The notes below the pieces were generated by a model. That model had not been told where the DNA came from. It did not search any database and saw nothing but the letters and a program-made list of their open reading frames with translations. A program made the position numbers and the translations under genes. Below, piece after piece: positions 35,721-45,211 of a stretch of DNA of 64,000 nt (position 1 is the stretch's first letter; each line of letters begins with the position of its first letter). Source of the DNA: Gammaproteobacteria bacterium (lineage in GTDB: Bacteria > Pseudomonadota > Gammaproteobacteria > Pseudomonadales > Azotimanducaceae); the NCBI GenBank assembly GCA_030425195.1, contig JAUIAV010000004.1, forward strand, positions 1 to 64,000. The letters run 5' to 3'.

Positions 35721-35909
35721 TCAGTGCACCCGGTTTTTCTCGAACCAGTTCACCATCGCCACCTGCTCCGGCGACAGCTGACTGGTGGGCACATATTTGT
35801 GCATCCAGCGTATGAACGGCACGGACGCCGCGCCCACCAGCTTCTGGTTGCGCTTGACGACCACGGCGCTCTTGCCCGAGGTTTTCTTGATTTCTTCGAC
35901 TGCGTACAT
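35721..35909 (-). CDS. Small basic protein, unknown function
   Basis: 62 aa from ATG 35909, preceded by GAGAGATGTG. Charged and partly amphipathic (EEIKKTSGKSAVVVKRNQKLVG), with a conserved-looking L-S-P-E-Q-V-A-M-V-N-W-F-E-K end. No family recognised. It lies 77 bp after the LLM gene start region's downstream end on the same strand and could share its transcript. Confidence 0.5.
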   Translation of the reverse strand: MYAVEEIKKTSGKSAVVVKRNQKLVGAASVPFIRWMHKYVPTSQLSPEQVAMVNWFEKNRVH

Positions 35910-35986
35910 CACATCTCTCGTTGGTTGAGTTTCAGGTCCCGGCGCCATTGTGCTGCCGGGGCCTGAATGCTGATGTGATCTGAGTC

Positions 35987-37006
35987 TTAGTCCGCCGAAG
36001 GTCCGGCGATGATTCGCTTCACCTCGGGCACCACGTCCCGGAACAGACGCTCCAGAGAGCCGTTCATCTGCTCGGCCCGCATTCCGGGTGGAACGGCCAT
36101 GCTCACCAGATCCGTGATCCCGAAGGTCCGGATGAAATCCACCAGAGTTTCCACGCAGTGCGCCGCGTCTCCGACGATCCACGTCTGCGGCACGGGCTCT
36201 CCCCGTTCACCGAGGCCTTCGCCGCTCTCCTCGAAGAAGCGCTGGTAGAGCGCCATCCGATAGCGCTCGGCGGCTCGAACCGGCTGCCAGTCGGACTCCC
36301 GGTCGTCTGTCACGAGCACACTGCGGATGATGCCGACCCGGTAGTCGGCCGGATTACGGCCCGATGCGACGAGCGCGTTCGCCCAGGTGTCATAGGAGCG
36401 GGCCTTCAGGCCCTGCGGCAGGAAATGGGTGTCGTAATCGGCGGCCCGCATCGCACCGGCTTCGGACATGGCGGCAACGTAGAGCGGCGGGCCGCCTTCC
36501 TGAACATAGCCCGGCGTGATCTGCACATCCTCGAACCGATAGCGCTTGCCTGAGAAGCTGAACCGCTCGCCGGTGAAGCAGGCCTTGAGCACCTCGATCC
36601 CCTCGTTCATGAGCGAAACCCGGCGGCTCACGGGCAGACCGAAACCTCTGAACTCATGGGGCGCGTAGCCCATGCCGAGGCCGAGCTCCACCCGGCCGCC
36701 GGACAGGTTGTCGAGCACGGCAAGATCTTCCGCCAGCCGGATGGGGTGATTGAAAGGCATCAGACAGATGTCCGTGCCGAACCGCATCCGTTCGGTGATG
36801 CCGGCCATGGCTCCCGCCACCGGCACCCAGCTCGGGAGATAACCGTCGTCGACAAAGTGGTGCTCGGTGAACCAGGCCAGATCCGCGCCGATCTGGTCGA
36901 GCCAGCGCACCTGGTCCAGAACCTCCTCGTACAGGCGCCGGTCCGACACCCCCGAATCCGGCGGGTTCCGGAAATCGTAGGCCACGCCGATTCTCAACGG
37001 CTGCAT
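35987..37006 (-). CDS. LLM-class flavin-dependent oxidoreductase
   Basis: 339 aa luciferase-like monooxygenase (TIM barrel, FMN/F420-type). Motifs: [35 protein letters not shown] and [18 protein letters not shown] 37006 has GGGGAGG upstream. Sequence farther 5' in the same frame is an antisense shadow of the mutase gene. It is divergent from the methylmalonyl-CoA mutase gene with 141 bp between them. Substrate unknown. Confidence 0.9.
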   Translation of the reverse strand: MQPLRIGVAYDFRNPPDSGVSDRRLYEEVLDQVRWLDQIGADLAWFTEHHFVDDGYLPSWVPVAGAMAGITERMRFGTDICLMPFNHPIRLAEDLAVLDNLSGGRVELGLGMGYAPHEFRGFGLPVSRRVSLMNEGIEVLKACFTGERFSFSGKRYRFEDVQITPGYVQEGGPPLYVAAMSEAGAMRAADYDTHFLPQGLKARSYDTWANALVASGRNPADYRVGIIRSVLVTDDRESDWQPVRAAERYRMALYQRFFEESGEGLGERGEPVPQTWIVGDAAHCVETLVDFIRTFGITDLVSMAVPPGMRAEQMNGSLERLFRDVVPEVKRIIAGPSAD

Positions 37007-37147
37007 GCGAGCCTCCCCCTCATGAACGCCATGGGCGGATCGTATCAGAGTAAACCGAATGGCGGGCAAAGCCCGCACCTCGACCTTGACGCGCCCGACC
37101 GACGCGGATTCAATGCCCTGCTGCACCGCACGAACCACGGAGAAGGC

Positions 37148-39292
37148 ATGAGCACGCCCGCCCCCGAATCCCTGGCCGCCTGGCAGGAACAGGTGGAAAA
37201 AGAGCTTCGCGGCAAACCGCTGGAAGCCCTGTACTGGACTTCGCCGGAAGGCATCCGGATCAAACCGCTGTACACGGCGGAAGACCTGGAAGCGACGGAG
37301 CAGACGGACAGTCTGCCCGGGATGGCGCCTTACATGCGTGGCCCCCGCGCCTCCATGTATGCGAACCGGCCCTGGACCATCCGCCAGTACGCGGGTTTTT
37401 CGACCGCAGAGGAATCGAACCGCTTCTACCGGGACAATCTGGCCGCAGGACAGAAAGGCCTTTCGGTCGCCTTCGATCTTGCCACCCACCGCGGCTACGA
37501 CTCGGACAACCCCCTGGTCGCCCAGGACGTGGGCATGGCAGGCGTGGCCATCGACACCGTGGAAGACATGAAGATCCTCTTCGACGGCATCCCGCTCGAT
37601 CAGATGTCCGTCTCCATGACCATGAACGGCGCCGTGCTGCCGGTGATGGCCAGCTACATCGTCGCCGCCGAGGAGCAGGGTGTGGCTCAGGCGGACCTGT
37701 CGGGCACCATTCAGAACGACATTCTGAAGGAGTTCATGGTCCGCAATACCTACATCTATCCGCCAGCGGCGAGCATGCGGATCGTCTCGGACATCATCGG
37801 CCACACCGCCGAGCACATGCCGCGCTTCAACTCCATCTCCATCTCCGGCTATCACATGCAGGAAGCCGGTGCGAACTGCGTGCAGGAGCTGGCGTTCACC
37901 ATCGCCGACGGCATCGAGTATGTCCGGGCGGCGATCGATGCCGGCCAGCCGGTGGACAAATTCGCGCCGCGGCTTTCCTTCTTCTTCTGCATCGGCATGA
38001 ACTTCTTCATGGAGATCGCCAAGCTCCGGGCGGCGCGCATCCTCTGGCACGAGGTCATGGCCCAGTTCGATCCGCAGAACCCTTCCTCGAGCATGCTCCG
38101 TACCCACTGCCAGACTTCAGGCGTCTCTCTGCAGGAGCAGGATCCGTACAACAACGTGGTGCGCACCACCATCGAAGCCATGGCAGCCGTGCTCGGCGGC
38201 ACCCAGAGCCTGCACACCAACGCCTTCGATGAAGCCATCGCCCTGCCCACGCCTTTCTCGGCCCGCATCGCACGGAACACCCAGTCGATCATCGCCGAGG
38301 AATCCCAGATCACCCGGGTCATCGATCCCCTGGGCGGTTCCTACTACGTTGAGAGCCTTACTCACGCCATGGTGGTGGAGGCCCGGAAGCTGATCGGTGA
38401 GATCGAAAACGTGGGCGGCATGACGAAGGCCCTCGATGAAGGGATCCCCATGCGTTACATCGAGGAATCCGCCGCCCGCCGGCAGGCCCGGGTGGAGCGC
38501 GGCGAGGACGTGATCATCGGCGTGAACAAGTATCCGGTGGAAGAGGACGTGCAGGTGGACGCTCTCGACATCGACAACTCCAAGGTGCTGAAGAACCAGA
38601 TCCGCCGCCTCAGAGAAATCCGGGAAAAACGTGATGACGCTGCCGTGCAGAGCGCGCTCACAGCTCTGAGCGAAGCCACTGGCGATCCCACGAAGAATCT
38701 GCTGGCCCTGGCCGTGGAAGCAGCCAGACACCGGGCGAGTGTCGGTGAGATATCGGAGGCACTCGCCAGCCGCTGGAACCGCCACCGCACCGTCGCCCCC
38801 ATCCGCAAGGGCGTTTTCGAGGAGGCCTACGGCGACGATCCGAAATTCGCAGACGTGCGGGAAGAGATCAAGCTCTTCACGGAGCTCGAAGGCCGCGCCC
38901 CCAGCATCTACGTGGTCAAGATCGGCCAGGACGGGCACGACCGGGGTGCCAAAGCCATCTCCAACGCCTTTGGCGATACCGGCTTCGACGTCACCCTGTC
39001 CGAGCTTTTCATGAGCCCCCAGGAAGCGGCCAGGCGCACGGCAGAGCTCGGTGTGCACGTGGTCGGCGTTTCGACGCTCGCCGGCGCCCACCGGACCATC
39101 GTCCCGGAACTGATGGCGGCGCTGAAGGATGCCGGGCAGGAAGACGTGACCGTGGTGGTCGGCGGCGTGATCCCGAAGCGGGACTATCAGTTCCTGTACG
39201 ACTGCGGCGTCGCAGGCATCTTCGGACCCGGCACGAACATTCTCGATGCCGCCAGCTCAATCCTAAAGCTAATTCCAGGAAAGAACAGGTAA
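37148..39292 (+). CDS. Methylmalonyl-CoA mutase, single-chain
   Basis: 714 aa. B12-dependent isomerisation of (R)-methylmalonyl-CoA to succinyl-CoA, used in propionate, odd-chain and branched amino-acid catabolism. The catalytic barrel starts [29 protein letters not shown] and includes [19 protein letters not shown]-like [20 protein letters not shown]. The C-terminal cobalamin domain has G-Q-D-G-H-D-R-G (DxHxxG, about 594-601). ATG 37148 is chosen since the longer upstream frame is non-coding. The epimerase gene follows 9 bp later. No meaB/argK chaperone is seen nearby. Confidence 0.95.
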   Translation: MSTPAPESLAAWQEQVEKELRGKPLEALYWTSPEGIRIKPLYTAEDLEATEQTDSLPGMAPYMRGPRASMYANRPWTIRQYAGFSTAEESNRFYRDNLAAGQKGLSVAFDLATHRGYDSDNPLVAQDVGMAGVAIDTVEDMKILFDGIPLDQMSVSMTMNGAVLPVMASYIVAAEEQGVAQADLSGTIQNDILKEFMVRNTYIYPPAASMRIVSDIIGHTAEHMPRFNSISISGYHMQEAGANCVQELAFTIADGIEYVRAAIDAGQPVDKFAPRLSFFFCIGMNFFMEIAKLRAARILWHEVMAQFDPQNPSSSMLRTHCQTSGVSLQEQDPYNNVVRTTIEAMAAVLGGTQSLHTNAFDEAIALPTPFSARIARNTQSIIAEESQITRVIDPLGGSYYVESLTHAMVVEARKLIGEIENVGGMTKALDEGIPMRYIEESAARRQARVERGEDVIIGVNKYPVEEDVQVDALDIDNSKVLKNQIRRLREIREKRDDAAVQSALTALSEATGDPTKNLLALAVEAARHRASVGEISEALASRWNRHRTVAPIRKGVFEEAYGDDPKFADVREEIKLFTELEGRAPSIYVVKIGQDGHDRGAKAISNAFGDTGFDVTLSELFMSPQEAARRTAELGVHVVGVSTLAGAHRTIVPELMAALKDAGQEDVTVVVGGVIPKRDYQFLYDCGVAGIFGPGTNILDAASSILKLIPGKNR

Positions 39293-39301
39293 CTATTTGA
39301 A

Positions 39302-39709
39302 ATGATAGGAAAACTAAACCACGTCGCCATTGTAGTGCCGGATCTCGCCGCCGGCGCTCAACTGTACCGGAACGGGTTTGGCGCGGACGTCTCCGAGCCC
39401 GTCGACCTGCCGGATCAGGGCGTGACCACCGTGTTCGTCAATCTGCCGAATACCAAGATCGAGCTCCTCCACCCGCTGGGCGAAGGCTCTCCGGTGGCGA
39501 AATTTCTCGCCAACAATCCCAGGGGCGGTATGCACCACGTCTGCTACGAGGTTACCGATATCGAAGCCGCCATCGAGAAGCTCACGGCCGATGGCATGAC
39601 GGTGCTCGGCGACGGCAAGCCCAGCATCGGCGCCCACGGCCTGCCCGTGGTATTCCTGCACCCGAAGGACGCCCTCGGCACCCTGGTCGAACTCGAGGAA
39701 GTCGCCTGA
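39302..39709 (+). CDS. mce: Methylmalonyl-CoA epimerase
   Basis: 135 aa, vicinal oxygen chelate fold, normal length. It interconverts (S)- and (R)-methylmalonyl-CoA, feeding the mutase just upstream. Motifs: LNHVAIVVPDLAAGAQLY (metal His), NTKIELLHPLGEGSPVAKFL, GMHHVCYEV (second His) and the closing L-V-E-L-E-E. The operon order mutase-epimerase supports the call. Confidence 0.95.
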   Translation: MIGKLNHVAIVVPDLAAGAQLYRNGFGADVSEPVDLPDQGVTTVFVNLPNTKIELLHPLGEGSPVAKFLANNPRGGMHHVCYEVTDIEAAIEKLTADGMTVLGDGKPSIGAHGLPVVFLHPKDALGTLVELEEVA

Positions 39710-39719
39710 GCGCATCCTG

Positions 39720-41009
39720 ATGGCGCAAACAGCCAGGCCATACTCCGGCGCCTACCGCTGGTACGCGCTCGTGCTGCTGGTGGTGGTCTATGTCTTCAAT
39801 TTCATAGACCGCTCGATCCTCGGCATTCTGGTACAGCCCATCAAGGAAGACCTCCAGGTCAGCGATACCGCCATGGGATTCCTTGGCGGCATCGCCTTCG
39901 CCATCTTCTATACCTTCATGGGTATTCCCATCGCCCGCCTCGCCGACAAGGGCTCGCGGGTGAACGTGCTGACGGTCTCGCTGGTGCTCTGGAGCGGGGC
40001 CACGGCACTCTGCGGAATGGCGCAGAATTTCTTCCACCTGCTTGCCGCACGGATCGGTGTCGCGGTCGGAGAAGCGGGCGGCAGCCCGCCCTCCCACTCC
40101 ATGATTTCCGACATGTTCCCGCCGGAACGCCGCGCCACGGCGCTCGCCATCTACGCACTGGGCATTCCCATCGGCACCATGCTGGGAAATCTGGGCGGCG
40201 GCTGGATCAACGAGACTTTCGACTGGCGTACGGCCTTCGTGGTGGTCGGCCTGCCCGGCGTAGCGCTCGCCGTCGTGCTCAGACTGACGCTCCGGGAACC
40301 GCCGCGGGGCCTGGCCGAAGGTGTGGAAGTAGCCGCCGGCGAAGCACCGCCGGTGGCGGAAGTGTTCCGCTATCTCTGGGCCCGACGCTCCTTCCGCTAT
40401 CTGACCGTCGGCGGAGCCCTGCACGCCTTTGTCGGCTACGGCGTCAGCTACTGGATCCCGGCCATGTTCGCCCGCAGCCATGGGCTGGGTACCGCTGAAA
40501 TGGGACTGGCTCTCTTCTACCTCGGTTTCGCTTCCATCGCCGGTACGTTTCTCGGCGGTTTTCTGGGCGACCGGTTCGGAAAACGGGACCCGCGCTGGTA
40601 CGTCTGGCTGCCCGGCCTGGCCACCATGCTCAGCCTGCCGTTCTCCGCCTTCGTCTATCTGTGGGGAGAGCCCTATCAGGCGCTGTGGGTCCTCTCCATT
40701 TCCTACTTTCTGGGTGCTTACTATCTCGGCCCGACGTTCTCCATGGTCCAGGGCATGGTGGGACTGCGCATGCGGGCTCTGGCGGCCAGCATTTCGCTGT
40801 TCATTCTGAACATCATCGGTCTCGGGCTCGGGCCCCAGTTCACAGGCATCACCTCCGATGTGCTGAACCGCTTCACCGACCTCGGCGACGAATCGCTGCG
40901 CTGGGCCCTCGTCATCAGCCTGATCTTCAATCTGGTCTCGGCACTCCTTTACCTGGCCGCCGGCCGGACTCTGAAGGCGGATCTGGACTCCGCAAAGCAG
41001 ATGGCCTGA
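39720..41009 (+). CDS. MFS transporter (spinster-like)
   Basis: 429 aa with 12 predicted membrane helices. N-terminal YVFNFIDRSILGILVQPIKEDL and the loop R-L-A-D-K-G-S-R are MFS signature A; GVAVGEAGGSPPSHSMISD is typical of the spinster-like subgroup. It starts 10 bp after the epimerase, so it may carry a carboxylic acid or CoA-pathway precursor. Substrate unknown. Confidence 0.88.
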   Translation: MAQTARPYSGAYRWYALVLLVVVYVFNFIDRSILGILVQPIKEDLQVSDTAMGFLGGIAFAIFYTFMGIPIARLADKGSRVNVLTVSLVLWSGATALCGMAQNFFHLLAARIGVAVGEAGGSPPSHSMISDMFPPERRATALAIYALGIPIGTMLGNLGGGWINETFDWRTAFVVVGLPGVALAVVLRLTLREPPRGLAEGVEVAAGEAPPVAEVFRYLWARRSFRYLTVGGALHAFVGYGVSYWIPAMFARSHGLGTAEMGLALFYLGFASIAGTFLGGFLGDRFGKRDPRWYVWLPGLATMLSLPFSAFVYLWGEPYQALWVLSISYFLGAYYLGPTFSMVQGMVGLRMRALAASISLFILNIIGLGLGPQFTGITSDVLNRFTDLGDESLRWALVISLIFNLVSALLYLAAGRTLKADLDSAKQMA

Positions 41010-41075
41010 CGGCGGCGGCATTGTCACAGGTCCTATCCAAGCATCCCGAAAATCGGTAAGCTTCGCGCCCTCAAT

Positions 41076-41190
<115 letters not shown>

Positions 41191-41191
41191 C

Positions 41192-41279
41192 GGAGAGGTG
41201 TCCGAGCGGTCGAAGGAGCACGCCTGGAAAGTGTGTATACGGCAACGTATCGAGGGTTCGAATCCCTCCCTCTCCGCCA
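41192..41279 (+). tRNA. tRNA-Ser (anticodon GGA)
   Basis: 88-nt type II tRNA with a long variable arm (TACGGCAACGTA). Acceptor GGAGAGG pairs with CCTCTCC. Anticodon loop CTGGAAA gives GGA, reading UCU/UCC. T loop TTCGAAT, encoded CCA at 41277-41279. It lies 1 bp after the SRP RNA, so the two are probably co-transcribed and cut apart. Confidence 0.95.
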
Positions 41280-41295
41280 TCTCCCCGCGCCGGTC

Positions 41296-41778
41296 TCAGC
41301 GACTGATCACTTCGATGCAGGCGACCAGCGTCGCCAGTGACGCAAACGTGCGGCGCGTGTTCCAGCGCGTCCATCGTTCGAGGTAGTGCGCCCAGATCCG
41401 CGCTGCCTCCTCACCGTCGCCGCCCGCCTTCGCGAGCGCGTTGTTGAGGGGCACGTTGCCAGCAGCCGTGACGATGAACATTCCGACCACGTAGATTCCC
41501 CCGCCGACGAACGCCATGTGGGCACCGGGTTCACCCCACTGCCACAGGCCGACGAGGACCATCAGCAGCGCGACGATCGTCGAGCCGAAGAACAGGGGCA
41601 TGAACGAGGATTTCAGAATCACCGTATTGATCGCATTCATCGCAGCAATGGCGCTGGCTGTATCCAGCGTCGCCAATGAGCGCATGATGAAGCCGGAGAA
41701 TGCCGCGTAGATGCCTGCCACCAATGCGGCGCAGAGCGCCATGATCCAGGCCAGCGAATCCAGAAGCACGGCTTCCAT
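41296..41778 (-). CDS. DUF1772 / anthrone oxygenase-like membrane protein
   Basis: 160 aa with four membrane helices. The pattern F-S-G-F-I-M-R-S-L in helix 1, NVPLNNAL between helices 3 and 4, and the final W-x-R-W-N-T-R-R-T-F are the DUF1772 signature. Fungal relatives act on anthrones; the bacterial function is unknown. ATG 41778 overlaps the pirin stop by one base (TGATG), so it is coupled to the pirin gene. Confidence 0.87.
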   Translation of the reverse strand: MEAVLLDSLAWIMALCAALVAGIYAAFSGFIMRSLATLDTASAIAAMNAINTVILKSSFMPLFFGSTIVALLMVLVGLWQWGEPGAHMAFVGGGIYVVGMFIVTAAGNVPLNNALAKAGGDGEEAARIWAHYLERWTRWNTRRTFASLATLVACIEVISR

Positions 41779-42695
41779 CAGACACCCCCCGCTGCGCTGT
41801 CTGCGATGACGCCCAACTGCCCGGCTTCATAAGCCGCTTTCATGTCGGCGATCTGCTGCAGTGATCCCATGACGAAAGGACCATCCTGGACATAGGTTTC
41901 GGCGATCCGCGCACCATCGAACAGGGCGAAGTGCAGAGATTCACGGGTTGCGTTGCGGATACTGATTGTCGCGTTGCAGTCAGCTCTGATTGCAACGGCC
42001 TGACCGGGTGCCAGACGCCTTGTGGCCTCACCAGTGACGACGTCCAGGATTCCCTCGATATTCTGAACCCATACGCCTCGATTGGCGGCTGTTCCATGTG
42101 AAAAGCGACCGCCCGGCTGGACCGTGCCATCGAGTATGGTCATTGGAATCGACGGCGAGGTTGCGCCGCAAACGCCATTCGATTCACCCAGTGCGACCCT
42201 GACACGATAGTCTGCGGTGCTGATCGCGGGCATGTCTTCCGATCGCACGAGGCATGACGTCGGCGTTTCGAAACGCAGAGCCTGGGGTACGTTGACGAAT
42301 ACCTGCAGTCCGTGGATCCGCGCATTCCCCCGAGGGGACTCGTCATGAACCGCCCCGCTCCCGGCGCTGAGCCAGTAAAGATCTCCGGGTTGCAGATCGA
42401 AGTCATGCCCCAGTGAATCCCGATTGCGGAAAAGACCCTCGCTGTCCTCAAACAGCAGAGATACGGCGGACATCCCTGCGTGGGGATGCGCACCGAAGGT
42501 GGGCTCCGTCATCACATAGTGATCGACCATCACGAGTGGATCCATGGCTTCTGAGAGGTCTCCCGCGCGGAAGCTCTCCGCCCTGAAACCCCTCCCCACG
42601 GTGACGTCAGCGCCAGTCAGTGGTCCAGATACGAAAGTCCTGTCAGCCGGGGTGACGCCCTGAGGGACGTTGGCGCATGCGTCGATCCTGTTCAT
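41778..42695 (-). CDS. Pirin family protein
   Basis: 305 aa bicupin. The first cupin has the metal site F-G-A-H-P-H-A-G-M-S-A-V-S-L-L (His ligands) and SAGSGAVHDESPRG. The second cupin is recognisable in RFSHGTAANRGVWVQNIEGILDV. Some bacterial pirins are quercetinase-like; the real substrate is unknown. ATG 42695 has GAGGTAGGA upstream. It is in operon with the DUF1772 gene and divergent from the LysR gene, which probably controls it. Confidence 0.88.
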   Translation of the reverse strand: MNRIDACANVPQGVTPADRTFVSGPLTGADVTVGRGFRAESFRAGDLSEAMDPLVMVDHYVMTEPTFGAHPHAGMSAVSLLFEDSEGLFRNRDSLGHDFDLQPGDLYWLSAGSGAVHDESPRGNARIHGLQVFVNVPQALRFETPTSCLVRSEDMPAISTADYRVRVALGESNGVCGATSPSIPMTILDGTVQPGGRFSHGTAANRGVWVQNIEGILDVVTGEATRRLAPGQAVAIRADCNATISIRNATRESLHFALFDGARIAETYVQDGPFVMGSLQQIADMKAAYEAGQLGVIADSAAGGV

Positions 42696-42723
42696 TCTTC
42701 CTACCTCTTCTTCGTTGACCGTC

Positions 42724-42796
42724 TTCGAAAAAGTATATGAGCGGAACAATAATCGTATAAACAGACAATATTCGAATATATAATTCCATTTTCGAA
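42724..42796. promoter_or_regulatory. Divergent pirin/lysR promoter with three TTCGAA boxes
   Basis: TTCGAAAA at 42724-42731 and TTTTCGAA at 42789-42796 form a perfect inverted repeat. Between them a 10-bp palindrome TATTCGAATA lies at 42769-42778. All three contain TTCGAA. This fits a LysR-type control region with one high-affinity and two flanking sites, overlapping the lysR promoter. Confidence 0.5.
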
Positions 42797-42812
42797 ACAA
42801 TAGCGGCCCGCC

Positions 42813-43721
42813 ATGACGTCCATCGATCTGAACGACTACTACTACTTCGTGCATGTCGTCGAGAAAGGCGGGTTCACACGTGCCTCGGAGTCCCTCGGAA
42901 TTCCGAAGTCACGGCTGAGCAGACACATTGCACAGCTGGAGGAGCGCCTGGATACGATCCTCATTCAGCGAACGACGCGTCAGTCGAAGATCACCGAGCC
43001 CGGCGAAGTCTTCTACCAGCGGGCGCGTGCGGCGGTCGACCAGGTGGAACTTGCCGAGGCGGAGCTGAGAAGGAAGAAAAACACGCTATCCGGTCAGGTT
43101 ACCGTGAGCTGCTCGGTGGGTGTTGCCCAGTTCGCTTTGAAGAAGCTCATCGTTCGCTTTGTGACCGACAACCCGCGGATCACCGTTCTGCAACAGGTGA
43201 CCAACCAGAACGTGGATCTGATCGCGGCCGGTGTCGACATGTCCGTACGCGGGCATACGGACCCACTCCCGGATTCGACGTTGATACAGAGACCACTGGC
43301 TACGGTTGAATGGAACCTGTTCGCTTCTCCCGACTATCCGATCAATGAAATTGCGAGTCCTGCAGACCTCACAAACCATCAGACACTCTCCCTCGGCTGG
43401 CAGGGACATGGGGACCGTTGGAGGCTCGCGCACAGATCAGGAACGATCGAGAACATTCAGATTGCACCTCGACTGAAGAGCGAAGACATGAGCACCCTGA
43501 AAGAAGCCGCCGGTGAAGGTCTGGGCATCGTCGCGCTACCCGCGTACACCTGCCGCGACGAGTTGGCGTCGCGAACGCTGGTCAGAGTGCTGCCGGAGTG
43601 GCATGCAGGCCAAGCCGATCTCAGCCTGATCCTGCCGCGCAGAAGTGGCTATACTGCGTCCGTCGCAGCGTTTCGGGAATTTCTCCAGGCAGAGTTTGCC
43701 GGTTCTGTCGCGACGCCTTAG
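42813..43721 (+). CDS. LysR-family transcriptional regulator
   Basis: 302 aa. N-terminal winged HTH (D-L-N-D-Y-Y-Y-F-V-H-V-V-E-K-G-G-F-T-R-A-S-E-S-L-G-I-P, then S-R-L-S-R-H-I), followed by the LysR effector-binding domain. This subgroup (Y-Y-Y-F-V, S-L-G-I-P-K-S) often lies divergent from pirin genes and senses small organic oxidants or phenolics. ATG 42813, 17 bp after the last TTCGAA box, suggests autoregulation. Confidence 0.92.
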   Translation: MTSIDLNDYYYFVHVVEKGGFTRASESLGIPKSRLSRHIAQLEERLDTILIQRTTRQSKITEPGEVFYQRARAAVDQVELAEAELRRKKNTLSGQVTVSCSVGVAQFALKKLIVRFVTDNPRITVLQQVTNQNVDLIAAGVDMSVRGHTDPLPDSTLIQRPLATVEWNLFASPDYPINEIASPADLTNHQTLSLGWQGHGDRWRLAHRSGTIENIQIAPRLKSEDMSTLKEAAGEGLGIVALPAYTCRDELASRTLVRVLPEWHAGQADLSLILPRRSGYTASVAAFREFLQAEFAGSVATP

Positions 43722-43788
43722 AACACCGTCGATTCTCCAGCCTGACGTTTTCACCCGCCATTGACGTCTGGTATCGGTTAATCCCGTC

Positions 43789-44499
43789 ATGAAGAGAAAC
43801 ATCAGACCACCATCTCGAACGGCCCTGCTCAACGAAGCCTTCACACCGCTGCAGCTTTCCCTGCTCCTGCTGCAGCTCCCCTCACTCGCAATCGCCCCGC
43901 GCGGCCGCGGGACCGTGCTGGTCTGGCCCGGATTCGGTGCGGGCAACGCATCGACGACCACTCTGAGAGGCTTCCTCTCGTATCTCGGCTATCGGGTGGA
44001 AGGGTGGTCCGAGGGTACCAACGACGGGGACGTGCTGAATCTGCTGGACCGGTTGAAGCAGGGCCTCGAATCGCGGGACGATCCCGAGCCCATCACGCTG
44101 GTCGGGTGGAGCCTCGGGGGCTATCTGGCCCGGGAAGTCGCCCGCGACTGCCCCGATCGGGTGAAACAGGTGATCACCCTCGGCAGCCCGGTCGTCGGCG
44201 GTCCCAAATACACCGCGGTGGCAGGCGCATTTTCTGATCGGGGCACTTCCGTGGACGAAATCGAACGTCTGGTGGATGAACGCTACGACGTGCGGCTGAA
44301 CGTACCCGTGACGGCCATCTACTCGAAGCTCGATGGGGTGGTCGCCTGGCAGGCCTGCATCGATGAGCGCAGCCCCAATGTGGAGCACGTGGAGATCACC
44401 AGCTCCCATGTGGGTTTCGGGTTCTCGCCCCAGGCTTACCGGATCATTTCAGATCGTCTGGCAGGCCAGGCCCAGTCGAGGGTCCCGCATGTCGCCTGA
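43789..44499 (+). CDS. Alpha/beta hydrolase (lipase/PGAP1-like)
   Basis: 236 aa. Strand V-L-V-W-P-G-F-G-A-G-N (oxyanion HG-type loop) and nucleophile motif G-W-S-L-G-G near 107. The Asp is in Y-S-K-L-D-G-V-V-A-W and the His in E-I-T-S-S-H-V-G-F. No signal peptide, so probably cytoplasmic or membrane-bound by its hydrophobic N-terminus (LQLSLLLLQLPSLAIA). Overlaps the next gene by 11 bp. Confidence 0.82.
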   Translation: MKRNIRPPSRTALLNEAFTPLQLSLLLLQLPSLAIAPRGRGTVLVWPGFGAGNASTTTLRGFLSYLGYRVEGWSEGTNDGDVLNLLDRLKQGLESRDDPEPITLVGWSLGGYLAREVARDCPDRVKQVITLGSPVVGGPKYTAVAGAFSDRGTSVDEIERLVDERYDVRLNVPVTAIYSKLDGVVAWQACIDERSPNVEHVEITSSHVGFGFSPQAYRIISDRLAGQAQSRVPHVA

Positions 44500-45145
44500 G
44501 CCGGACACGGTCTCGGTTGCCCTCTTTCCGATTCCGAACGTCGTGGCGTTTCCGGGCACGATTCCGCCCCTCCATGTGTTTGAACCCAGGTATCGGCAAC
44601 TGGTTCAGGACTGCGTGAACGACGGCCGCATGGTCGCAGTCAGCCACACCCGGAAAGTCATCCACCAGCCAACGGTCCCCGAACGCGCAGAAGACGCGCT
44701 GCGGTCGAATCAGGCGACCTACCAGCCGCACACCGTCTTCTCCGCGGGCACCTGTGACATCGTCGAGACCACGCCGGACGGGCGCATCCTCGCAACAGTG
44801 ACGATCAGCCAGCGGCTGAAGCTCGTAGAAGAGGTCCAGTCTCTACCGTACCGGATCGTCGCCTGCACACCGGTGGAAGATGACGGGGCGAGCCTGAAGA
44901 ACGATCGGAACCACCTGCTTCAGCAGCTGATCCACGCACGTCTGATCGAGCTGGTCCGCACGGAGAATGAGGAACTGGCCCTCCGCCTGAAGGGTTCCGA
45001 CTGGGTCAATCTGACACCCGCGGAATACAGCTTCAGAATCTTTCAGGTGCTTCAGTTCCAGGCAGACGTCATGCAGTCACTGCTGGAAACACAGAACGTC
45101 ACGGAACGACTTACTGCGATTGCCGGCTGTCTGGGCTTGACCTGA
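44489..45145 (+). CDS. LON N-terminal substrate-binding domain protein
   Basis: 218 aa. Only the Lon N-domain is present, with V-A-L-F-P-I-P-N-V-V-A-F-P-G-T and L-H-V-F-E-P-R-Y-R at the start. There is no AAA or protease domain. Such stand-alone proteins are common; a role in protein binding or quality control is inferred. Start ATG 44489 lies in the end of the hydrolase gene, implying coupling. Confidence 0.88.
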   Translation: MSPEPDTVSVALFPIPNVVAFPGTIPPLHVFEPRYRQLVQDCVNDGRMVAVSHTRKVIHQPTVPERAEDALRSNQATYQPHTVFSAGTCDIVETTPDGRILATVTISQRLKLVEEVQSLPYRIVACTPVEDDGASLKNDRNHLLQQLIHARLIELVRTENEELALRLKGSDWVNLTPAEYSFRIFQVLQFQADVMQSLLETQNVTERLTAIAGCLGLT

Positions 45146-45211
45146 ATCGGAACCCTTCGGCCCGCGATTACCGACGGGCGGCAATCGACGCAGTCCATCG
45201 GCCCACCAGCC

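Noticed and set aside
35987-38107. 706-aa minus-strand open frame
   Set aside because: Only the last 339 codons (from 37006) encode the LLM oxidoreductase. The rest is antisense to the methylmalonyl-CoA mutase gene.
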